From Budorcas taxicolor (taxonomy: Eukaryota; Chordata; Mammalia; Artiodactyla; Bovidae): DNA of 64,000 nucleotides. Each line of letters opens with the position of its first letter. Position 1 is the first letter of the stretch. The notes below the pieces were generated by a model that was given only the letters and a program-made list of their open reading frames with translations, was not told where the DNA came from and made no database searches. The DNA is taken from positions 124,001-188,000 of the forward strand of contig NW_026291779.1 of NCBI RefSeq assembly GCF_023091745.1, given 5' to 3'. The position numbers and the translations under genes were made by a program. Shown in pieces: positions 56,416-64,000 of the stretch.

Positions 56416-57231
56416 TTGAGATGCGACGGGAACGCCGGGAACTCTTTCCCGACGAAGCAGGGAAAGGATCCCTCATCTCGAGCTACGAGGCGGAAACGGG
56501 GCTCCTCTGGATGTGGGCGGGACCCTCGTGATTCCTCTCGAGTGGAGACGGGTGTGTCGGGGAACTTCTTGATTTGCAACAAGGGTGTGAAGGACCCTTT
56601 CGAAGTTCCAGAGGTGAAGTGTGATCAGCCTCGAGACGCCTCAGCGGAAATGGGCCTCATCTCGCCTGGAGGGGAGAACCTCCTGGATTTTCTCCAGTTG
56701 CGGTAGGTCTTCTCGAGTTACGACGGGGACCTCAAGGATCCGCTCTGGTGGCCTCAGGAAAGGCCAGTCCCCATGCGAGTTGCTAGGGGACTTCTCGGGA
56801 TTCCTCTCCCGTCCATGCCGGGGCCTCAGTCCTTGTGTGGAGTCGGGGCCGGAACCTGAGGATTCCTCTCCAGTGTTGCCATGGATCTTGGGGTGCTTCT
56901 GAGTCTCCCGAGGGGAGTCAGGCCTCGTCTCGAGTGGGGACATGCACGTGCGCTTTCCTCCCGAGCTGCAGCAGTAGTGTCACGCTTCCTGTCACGTGGA
57001 TCAAGGGATCTGTGGCTTTCCCTCGAGGCTGTCCCTCGAGGCTTTCCCACGAGGCTTTCCCACAGGGCTGTGCCACGTGCCACCTTGGTGTGAGTCGACC
57101 CTCGTCATGAAAGACGAGCCGGTGAAGGGAAAAGAGGTTCCTCTGGAATGGACTGAGACATCTGGGGGACTCTTGGAATGGTGGCACGACCCTGGAGTTC
57201 CTCTCGCCGTTCCTGTTGAGAGGGCCTCCTC
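56416..57231 (+). repeat. Satellite monomer 71, 816 bp (a-b-c-d)
   Basis: GGGTGTGTCGG, TTTGCAACAAGG, CTCAAGGATCC (extra BamHI) and GGGACTTCTCGG are shared with unit 79. Private GCGGTAGGTC (stop) and a GTCGACCCTCGTCATG change. Confidence 0.9.
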
Positions 57232-58047
57232 TTGAGATGCGACGGGAACGCCGGGAACTCTTTCCCGAAGAAGCAGGGAAAGGATCCCTCATCTCGAGCT
57301 ACGAGGCGGAAACGGGGCTCCTCTGGATGTGGGCGGGACCCTCGTGATTCCTCTCGAGTGGAGACGGGTATGTCGGGGAACTTCTTGATTTGCACCAAGG
57401 GTGGGAAGGACCCTTTCAAAGTTCCAGAACGGAGGTGTGATCAGCCTCGAGACGCCTCAGCGGAAATGGGCCTCATCTCGCCTGGAGGGGAGAACCTCCT
57501 GGATTTTCTCCAGTTGCGGCAGGTCATCTCGAGTTACGACGGGGACCTCAGGGACCCGCTCTGGTGGCCTCAGGAAAGGCCAGTCTCCATGCGAGTTGCT
57601 AGGGGACCTCTCGGGATTCCTCTCCCGTCCATGCCGTTGCCTCAGTCCTTTTGTGGAGTCGGGGCCGGAACCTGAGGATTCCTCTCCAGTGTTGCCATGG
57701 ATCTTGGGGTGCTTCTGAGTCTCCCCAGGGGAGTCAGGCCTCGTCTCGAGTGGGGGCATGCACGTGCGCTTTCCTCCCGAGCTGCAGCAGTAGTGTCACG
57801 CTTCCTGTCACGTGGATCAAGGGATCTGTGGCTTTCCCTCGAGGCTGTCCCTCGAGGCTTTCCCACGAGGCTTTCCCACAGGGGTGTGCCACGTGCCACC
57901 TTGGTGTGAGTCGATCCTCGGCGTGAAAGACGAGCCGGTGAAGGGAAAAGAGGTTCCTCTGGAATGGACTGAGACATCTGGGGGACTCTTGGAATGGTGG
58001 CACGACCCAGGAGTTCCTCTCGCCGTTCCTGTTGAGAGGGCCTCCTC
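57232..58047 (+). repeat. Satellite monomer 72, 816 bp (a-b-c-d)
   Basis: Same marks as unit 1: CGAAGAAGC, GGGTGGGAAGG, GGTCATCTCGAG, CCAGTCTCCATG and CCGTTGCCTCAG. Private CAGAACGGAGG, CCTTTTGTGG and CACAGGGGTGT. Confidence 0.92.
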
Positions 58048-58837
58048 TTGAGATGCGACGGGAACGCCGGGAACTCTTTCCCGACGAAGCAAGGAAAGGA
58101 TCCCTCATCTCGAGCTACGAGGCGGAAACGGGGCTCCTCTGGATGTGGGCGGGACCCTCGTGATTCCTCTCGAGTGGAGACGGGTATGTCGGGGAACTTC
58201 TTGATTTGCACCAAGGGTGTGAAGGACCCTTTCAAAGTTCCAGAGGGGAGGTGTGATCAGCCTCGAGACGCCTCAGCGGAAATGGGCCTCATCTCGCCTG
58301 GAGGGGAGAACCTCCTGGATTTTCTCGAGTTGCGGCAGGTCTTCTCGAGTTACGACGGGGACCTCAGGGACCCGCTCTGGTGGCCTCAGGAAAGGCAAGT
58401 CCCCATGCGAGTTGCTAGGGGACCTCTCGGGATTCCTCTCCCGTCCATGCCGGGGCCTCAGTCCTTGTGTGGAGTCTGGGCCGGAACCTGAGGATTCCTC
58501 TCCAGTGTTGCCATGAATCTTGGGGTGCTTCTGAGTCTCCCCAGGGGATTCAGGCCTCGTCTCGAGTGGGGGCATGCACGTGCGCTTTCCTCCCGAGCTG
58601 CAGCAGTAGTGTCACGCTTCCTGTCACGTGGATCAAGGGATCTGTGGCTTTCCCACGAGGCTTTCCCACAGGGCTGTGCCACGTGCCACCTTGGTGTGAG
58701 TCGATCCTCGGCGTGAAAGACGAGCCGGTGAAGGGAAAAGAGGTTCCTCTGGAATGGACTGAGACATCTGGGGGACTCTTGGAATGGTGGCACGACCCAG
58801 GAGTTCCTCTCGCCGTTCCTGTTGAGAGGGCCTCCTC
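58048..58837 (+). repeat. Satellite monomer 73, 790 bp (c-d)
   Basis: GCAAGGAAAGG as unit 2; GTCTGGGCCGG; private AGGCAAGTCC, CATGAATCTT and GGGGATTCAGG. Confidence 0.9.
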
Positions 58838-59653
58838 TTGAGATGCGACGGGAACGCCGGGAACTCTTTCCCGACGAAGCAAGGAAAGGATCCCTCATCT
58901 CGAGCTACGAGGCGGAAACGGGGCTCCTCTGGAGGTGGGCGGGACCCTCGTGATTCCTCTCGAGTGGAGACGGGTATGTCGGGGAACTTCTTGATTTGCA
59001 CCAAGGGTGTGAAGGACCCTTTCAAAGTTCCAGAGGGGAGGTGTGATCAGCCTCGAGACGCCTCAGCGGAAATGGGCCTCATCTCGCCTGGATGGGAGAA
59101 CCTCCTGGATTTTCTCGAGTTGCAGCATGTCTTCTCGAGTTACGACGGGGACCTCAGGGACCCGCTCTGGTGGCCTCAGGAAAGGCCAGTCCCCATGCGA
59201 GTTGCTAGGGGACCACTCCGGATTCCTCTCCCATCCATGCCAGGGCCTCAGTCCTTGTGTGGAGTCGGGGCCGGAACCTGAGGATTCCTTTCCAGTGTTG
59301 CCATGGACCTTGGGGTGCTTCTGAGTCTCCCCAGGGGAGTCAGGCCTCGTCTCGAGTGGGGGCATGCACGTGCGCTTTCCTCCCGCGCTGCAGCACTAGT
59401 GTAACGCTTCCTGTCACGTGGATCAAGGGATCTGTGGCTTTCCCTCGAGGCTGTCCCTCGAGGCTTTCCCACGAGGCTTTCCCACAGGGCTGTGCCACGT
59501 GCCACCTTGTTGTGAGTCGATCCTCGGCGTGAAAGACGAGCCGGTGAAGGGAAAAGAGGTTCCTCTGGAATGGACTGAGACATCTGGGGGACTCTTGGAA
59601 TGGTGGCACGACCCTGGAGTTCCTCTTGCCTTTCCTGTTGAGAGGGCCTCCTC
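58838..59653 (+). repeat. Satellite monomer 74, 816 bp (a-b-c-d)
   Basis: GCAAGGAAAGG and GGAGGTGGGC recall unit 3. From GTTGCAGCATGTC to GCAGCACTAG it matches unit 76. Private CTGGATGGGAG, GTGTAACGC and CTTGCCTTTCC. Confidence 0.9.
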
Positions 59654-60456
59654 TTGAGATGCGACGGGAACGCCGGGAACTCTTTTCCGACGAAGCAGGG
59701 AAAGGATCCCTCATCTCGAACTACGAGGCGGAAACGGGGCTCCTCTGGATGTGGGCGGGACCCTCGTGATTCCTCTCGAGTGGAGACGGGTATGTCGGGG
59801 AACTTCTTGATTTGCACCAAGGGTGTGAAGGACCCTTTCAAAGTTCCAGAGGTGAAGTGTGATCAGCCTCGACACGCCTCAGCGGAAATGGGCCTCATCT
59901 CGCCTGGAGGGGAGAACCTCCTGGATTTTCTCGAGTTGCGGCAGGTCTTCTCGAGTTACGACGGGGACCTCAGGGACCCGCTCTGGTGGCCTCAGGAAAG
60001 GCCAGTCCCCATGCGAGTTGCAAGGGGACCTCTCGGGATTCCTCTCCCATCCATGCCGTTGCCTCAGTCCTTGTGTGGAGTCGGGGCCGGAACCTGAGGA
60101 TTCCTCTCCAGCGTTGCCATGGATCTTGGGGTGCTTCTGAGTCTCCCCAGGGGAGTCAGGCCTCGTCTCGAGTGGGGGCATGCACGTGCGCTTTCCTCCC
60201 GAGCTGCAGCAGTAGTGTCACGCTTCCTGTCACGTGGATCAAGGGATCTGTGGCTTTCCCTCGAGGCTTTCCCACGAGGCTTTCCCACAGGGCTGTGCCA
60301 CGTGCCACCTTGGTGTGAGTCGATCCTCGGCGTGAAAGACGAGCCGGTGAAGGGAAAAGAGGATCCTCTGGAATGGACTGAGACATCTGGGGGACTCTTG
60401 GAATGGTGGCACGACCCTGGAGTTCCTCTCGCCGTTCCTGTTGAGAGGGCCTCCTC
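59654..60456 (+). repeat. Satellite monomer 75, 803 bp (b-c-d)
   Basis: CTCGAACTACG, CCTCGACACGCC, GAGTTGCAAGG, CCATGCCGTTGCC and CCAGCGTTGCC match unit 6, 55.5 kb upstream. Extra BamHI in GAGGATCCTCTGG. Confidence 0.92.
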
Positions 60457-61272
60457 TTGAGATGTGACTGGAACGCCGGGAACTCTTTCCTGACGAAGCA
60501 GGGAAAGGATCCCTCATCTCGAGCTACGAGGCGGAAACGGGGCTACTCTGGATGTGGGCGGGACCCTCGTGATTCCTCTCGAGTGGAGACGGGTATGTCG
60601 GGGAACTTCTTGATTTGCACCAAGGGTGTGAAGGACCCTTTCGAAGTTCCAGAGGTGAGGTGTGATCAGCCTCGAGACGCCTCAGCGGAAATGGGCCTCA
60701 TCTCGCCTGGAGGGGAGAACCTCCTGGATTTTCTCGAGTTGCAGCATGTCTTCTCGAGTTACGACGGGGACCTCAGGGACCCGCTCTGGTGGCCTCAGGA
60801 AAGGCCAGTCCCCATGCGAGTTGCTAGGGGACCACTCCGGATTCCTCTCCCATCCATGCCAGGGCCTCAGTCCTTGTGTGGAGTCGGGGCCGGAACCTGA
60901 GGATTCCTTTCCAGTGTTGCCATGGACCTTGGGGTGCTTCTGAGTCTCCCCAGGGGAGTCAGGCCTCGTCTCGAGTGGGGGCATGCACGTGCGCTTTCCT
61001 CCCGCGCTGCAGCACTAGTGTCACGCTTCCTGTCACGTGGATCAAGGGATCTGTGGCTTTCCCTCGAGGCTGTCCCTCGAGGCTTTCCCACGAGGCTTTC
61101 CCACAGGGGTGTGCCACGTGCCACCTTGGTGTGAGTAGATCCTCGGCGTGAAAGACGAGCCGGTGAAGGGAAAAGAGGTTCCTCTGGAATGGACTGAGAC
61201 ATCTGGGGGACTCTTGGAATGGTGGCACGACCATGGAGTTCCTCTCGCCGTTCCTGTTGAGAGGGCCTCCTC
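60457..61272 (+). repeat. Satellite monomer 76, 816 bp (a-b-c-d)
   Basis: GATGTGACTGG, TTCCTGACG, CTACTCTGG, GTTGCAGCATGTC, GGGGACCACTCCGG, GCAGCACTAG, CACAGGGGTGT, GAGTAGATCC and GACCATGGAG. Confidence 0.9.
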
Positions 61273-62088
61273 TTGAGATGCGACGGGAACGCCGGAAACT
61301 CTTTCCCGACGAAGCAGGGAAAGGATCCCTCATCTCGAGCTACGAGGCGGAAACGGGGCTCCTCTGGATGTGGGCGGGACCCTCGTGATTCCTCTCGAGT
61401 GGAGACGGGTATGTCGGGGTACTTCTTGATTTGCAACAAGGGTGTGAATGACCCTTTCGAAGTTCCAGAGGTGAAGTGTGATCAGCCTCGACACGCCTCA
61501 GCGGAAATGGGCCTCATCTCGCCTGGAGGGGAGAACCTCCTGGATTTTCTCGAGTTGCGGCAGGTCTTCTCGAGTTACGACGGGGACCTCAGGGACCCGC
61601 TCTGGTGGCCTCAGGAAAGGCCAGTCCCCATGCTAGTTGCTAGGGGACCTCTCGGGATTCCTCTCCCATCCATGCCGGGGCCTCAGTCCTTGTGTGGAGT
61701 CGGGGCCGGAACCTGAGGATTCCTCTCCAGTGTTGCCATGGATCTTGGGGTGCTTCTGAGTCTCCCCAGGGGAGTCAGGCCTCGTCTCGAGGTGGGGCAT
61801 GCACGTGCGCTTTCCTCCCGAGCTGCAGCAGTAGTGTCACGCTTCCTGTCACGTGGATCAAGGGATCTGTGGCTTTCCCTCGAGGCTGTCCCTCGAGGCT
61901 TTCCCACGAGGCTTTCCCACAGGGCTGTGCCACGTGCCACCTTGGTGTGAGTCGATCCTCGGCGTGAAAGACGAGCCGGTGAAGGGAAAAGAGGTTCCTC
62001 TGGAATGGACTGAGACATCTGGGGGACTCTTGGAATGGTGGCACGACCATGGAGTTCCTCTCGCCGTTCCTGTTGAGAGGGCCTCCTC
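61273..62088 (+). repeat. Satellite monomer 77, 816 bp (a-b-c-d)
   Basis: CGGGGTACTTC, TTTGCAACAAGG, GTGAATGACC, CCTCGACACGCC, ATGCTAGTTG, CGAGGTGGGGC and GACCATGGAG. Confidence 0.9.
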
Positions 62089-62904
62089 TTGAGATGCGAC
62101 GGGAATGCCGGGAACTCTTTCCCGAAGAAGCAGGGAAAGGATACCACATTTCGAGCTACGAGGCGGAAACGGGGCTCCTCTGGATGTGGGCGGGACCCTC
62201 GTGATTCCTCTCGAGTGGAGACGGGTATGTCGGGGAACTTCTTGATTTGCACCAAGGGTGTGAAGGACCCTTTCGAAGTTCCAGAGGTGAGGTGTGATCA
62301 GCCTCGAGACGCCTCAGCGGAAATGGGCCTCATCTCGCCTGGAGGGGAGAACCTCCTGAATTTTCTCCAGTTGCGGCAGGTCTTCTCGAGTTACGACCGG
62401 GACCTCAGGGACCCGCTCTGGTGGCCTCAGGAAAGGCCAGTCCCCATGCGAGATGCTAGGGGACCTCTCGGGATTCCTCTCCCGTCCATGCCGGGGCCTC
62501 AGTCCTTGTGTGGAGTCGGGGCCGGAACCTGAGGATTCCTCTCCAGTGTTGCCATGGATCTTGGGGTGCTTCTGAGTCTCCCCAGGGGAGTCAGGCCTCG
62601 TCTCGAGTTGGGGCATGCACGTGCGCTTTCCTCCCGAGCTGCAGCAGTAGTGTCACGCTTCCTGTCACGTGAATCAAGGGGTCTGTGGCTTTCCCTTGAG
62701 GCTGTCCCTCGAGGCTTTCCCACGAGGCTTTCCCACAGGGCTGTGCCACGTGCCACCTTGGTGTGAGTCGATCCTCGGCGTGAAAGACGAGCCGGTGAAG
62801 GGAAAAGAGGATCCTCTGGAATGGACTGAGACATCTGGGGGACTCTTGGAATGGTGGCACGACCCTGGAGTTCCTCTCGCCGTTCCTGTTGAGAGGGCCT
62901 CCTC
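62089..62904 (+). repeat. Satellite monomer 78, 816 bp (a-b-c-d)
   Basis: BamHI site lost (AGGATACCACATTTCG). CTGAATTTTCTCC, CGACCGGGACC. The 3' part (CACGTGAATC, CCCTTGAGGCTGT, GAGGATCCTCTGG) matches unit 70. Confidence 0.9.
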
Positions 62905-63707
62905 TTGAGATGCGACGGGAACGCCGGGAACTCTTTCCCGACGAAGCAGGGAAAGGATCCCTCATCTCGAGCTACGAGGCGGAAACGGGGCTCCTCTGGA
63001 TGTGGGCGGGACCCTCGTGATTCCTCTCGAGTGGAGACGGGTGTGTCGGGGAACTTCTTGATTTGCAACAAGGGTGTGAAGGACCCTTTCGAAGTTCCAG
63101 AGGTGAAGTGTGATCAGCCTCGAGACGCCTCAGCGGAAATGGGCCTCATCTCGCCTGGAGGGGAGAACCTCCTGGATTTTCTCCAGTTGCGGCAGGTCTT
63201 CTCGAGTTACGACGGGGACCTCAAGGATCCGCTCTGGTGGCCTCAGGAAAGGCCAGTCCCCATGCGAGTTGCTAGGGGACTTCTCGGGATTCCTCTCCCG
63301 TCCATGCCGGGGCCTCAGTCCTTGTGTGGAGTCGGGGCCGGAACCTCAGGATTCCTCTCCAGCGTAGCCATGGATCTTGGGGTGCTTCTGAGTCTCCCCA
63401 GGGGAGTCAGGCCTCGTCTCGAGTGGGGGCATCCACGTGCGCTTCCCTCCCGTGCTGCAGCAGTAGTGTCACGCTTCCTGTCATGTGGATCAAGGGATCT
63501 GTGGCTTTCCCTCGAGGCTTTCCCACGAGGCTTTCCCACAGGGCTGTGCCACGTGCCACCTTGGTGTGAGTCGATCCTCGGCGTGAAAGAGGAGCCGGTG
63601 AAGGGAAAAAAGGTTCCTCTGGAATGGACTGAGACATCTGGGGGACTCATGGAATGGTGGCACGACCCTGGAGTTCCTCTCGCCGTTCCTGTTGAGAGGG
63701 CCTCCTC
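62905..63707 (+). repeat. Satellite monomer 79, 803 bp, chimeric (b-c-d)
   Basis: 5' part as unit 71 (GGGTGTGTCGG, CTCAAGGATCC, GGGACTTCTCGG). The 3' part is type B/unit 20-like (GCATCCACGTG, TCATGTGG, GGAAAAAAGG, CTCATGGAATGG). TGA becomes TCA near 63347, so a 268-codon chance frame crosses the unit. Confidence 0.9.
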
Positions 63708-64000
63708 TTGAGATGCGACGGGAATGCCGGAAACTCTTTCCCGACGAAGCAGGGAAAGGATCCTTCATCTCGATCTACGAGGCGGAAACGGGGCTCCTCT
63801 GGATGTGGGCGGGACCCACGTGTTTCCTCTCGAATGGAGACGGGTATGTCGGGGAACTTCTTGATTTGCACCAAGGGTGTGAAGGACCCTTTCGAAGTTC
63901 CAGAGGTGAGGTGTGATCAGCCTCGAGACGCCTCAGTGGAAATGGGCCTCATCTCGCCTGGAGGGGAGAACCTCCTGGATTTTCTCGAGTTGCGGCAGGT
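63708..64000 (+). repeat. Partial monomer 80 at right edge, type Y (293 bp)
   Basis: GGGAATGCCGGAAAC, TCCTTCATCTCGATC and CCCACGTGTTTCC as unit 33; private CTCGAATGG and CCTCAGTGG. The array evidently continues beyond the window. Confidence 0.9.

Larger units (their letters stand above)
1..64000 (+). repeat. Tandem satellite DNA array, ~0.8-kb monomer, ruminant satellite I-like
   Basis: The whole window is one head-to-tail array of a GC-rich monomer of 816, 803 or 790 bp, with 79 complete copies and partial copies at both ends. All copies have the same orientation and I found no foreign insertion, inversion or unique spacer. Each monomer carries about 52 CpG dinucleotides (counted in the copy at 19460-20275), eight CTCGAG sites in the 4-copy form, normally one GGATCC, one CTGCAG and one GCATGC. 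The monomer resolves into diverged 31-bp blocks. Known biology: 31-bp subrepeats in a 0.8-1.4-kb monomer define the bovine 1.715 / caprine-ovine satellite I / cervid satellite I family, which lies at centromeres of ruminant chromosomes. The family is inferred from architecture; the species (bovid or cervid) is not resolved. GAATTC is rare here (seen at about 14233, 16215, 21885 and 49225), so this is not a simple EcoRI ladder type. Confidence 0.93.

Noticed and set aside
62905..63711. 268-codon frame, the longest in the window
   Set aside because: It is created by one TGA to TCA change near 63347 and the 803-bp length in a chimeric unit. Its amino-acid content is just two repeat frames joined.
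1..64000. CRISPR array or bacterial repeat region
   Set aside because: The repeats are 0.8 kb, contiguous and without unique spacers. The 31-bp blocks are diverged copies of each other rather than identical repeats separated by spacers.
1..64000. CENP-B box
   Set aside because: I looked for TTCGnnnnAnnCGGG and its reverse complement. TTCG occurs mainly in CTTTCGAAGTTCC, which does not fit, and CCCGACGAAGC lacks the required spacing. I found no match by eye.
1..64000. Ribosomal DNA, a tandem gene cluster or a protein-coding minisatellite
   Set aside because: No rRNA-like conserved stretch, splice-bounded exon or frame-preserving unit length was seen. 790 and 803 are not multiples of three, so no frame could run through the array.
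1..64000. Insertion of a transposon (LINE, SINE, ERV) in the array
   Set aside because: The sum of unit lengths leaves no unexplained bases between 93 and 63708, so no insertion is present in that span.
1..64000. Terminators, promoters or riboswitches
   Set aside because: CTCGAG palindromes and GC-rich inverted segments occur every 31 bp as part of the repeat. None stands out from the background as a specific regulatory element.

Overview
The window holds one thing: an uninterrupted head-to-tail satellite DNA array on the + strand as given. No protein gene, RNA gene, transposon, unique sequence or gap is visible from base 1 to base 64000. I count 79 complete monomers plus two partial ends. 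The monomer is about 0.8 kb, GC-rich and CpG-rich, and is itself built from diverged blocks of about 31 bp, many opening with a CTCGAG-like core. From what I know of the families, an 0.8-kb CpG-rich monomer made of 31-bp subrepeats is the layout of the ruminant centromeric satellite I family: bovine 1.715 satellite, sheep/goat satellite I of about 816-820 bp, and cervid satellite I of about 0.8-1 kb. The likely source is therefore pericentromeric heterochromatin of a bovid or cervid. The family is inferred from architecture, not from an alignment, and I cannot name the species.

Phase and length. I start each monomer, arbitrarily, at the first T of TTGAGATGCG; the first full one begins at 93 and the last partial one at 63708. 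Lengths fall in three classes: 816 (37 units), 803 (20 units) and 790 (22 units). They differ by 13 bp because a small internal array of a 13-mer holds 4, 3 or 2 copies. Seventeen units are also one base short. These two processes account for the whole start-to-start distance: 37x816 + 20x803 + 22x790 - 17 = 63615. The 13-mers are coded a = CCCTCGAGGCTGT, a' = the same with GGTTGT, b = CCCTCGAGGCTTT, c = CCCACGAGGCTTT, d = CCCACAGGGCTGT.

Layout. 1-4921: 816/790 dimers with a 1605-bp period. 4922-12157: mostly 803-class units mixing two diverged sequence types. These are type Y (CCCACGTGTTTCC near +100, often GTCTGGGCCGG) and type B (GGGCCTAAGACC, GCCGAACC with one base lost, GCATCCACGTG). 12158-26736: a seven-monomer 5670-bp higher-order repeat, most of a second copy of it, and mixed units. 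26737-36357: a 4.0/4.8-kb multimer present twice. 33962-46806: a five-monomer block repeated 8844 bp downstream, with 2.42-kb trimers between the copies; 1.6-kb dimers follow to 49201. About 49800-56318: a tetramer (3212 bp) in two tandem copies with no difference seen between them inside their limits. 57232-64000: monomers that match those at the very start of the window, then mixed and chimeric units.

The array looks like a record of unequal exchange and gene conversion at several scales: 13 bp, 31 bp, 0.8 kb, 1.6 kb, 2.4 kb, 3.2 kb, 4-5.7 kb and 8.8 kb. Open reading frames of 60-268 codons recur in every monomer on both strands, but they behave as by-products of a CpG-rich, stop-poor repeat and I annotate none as genes.
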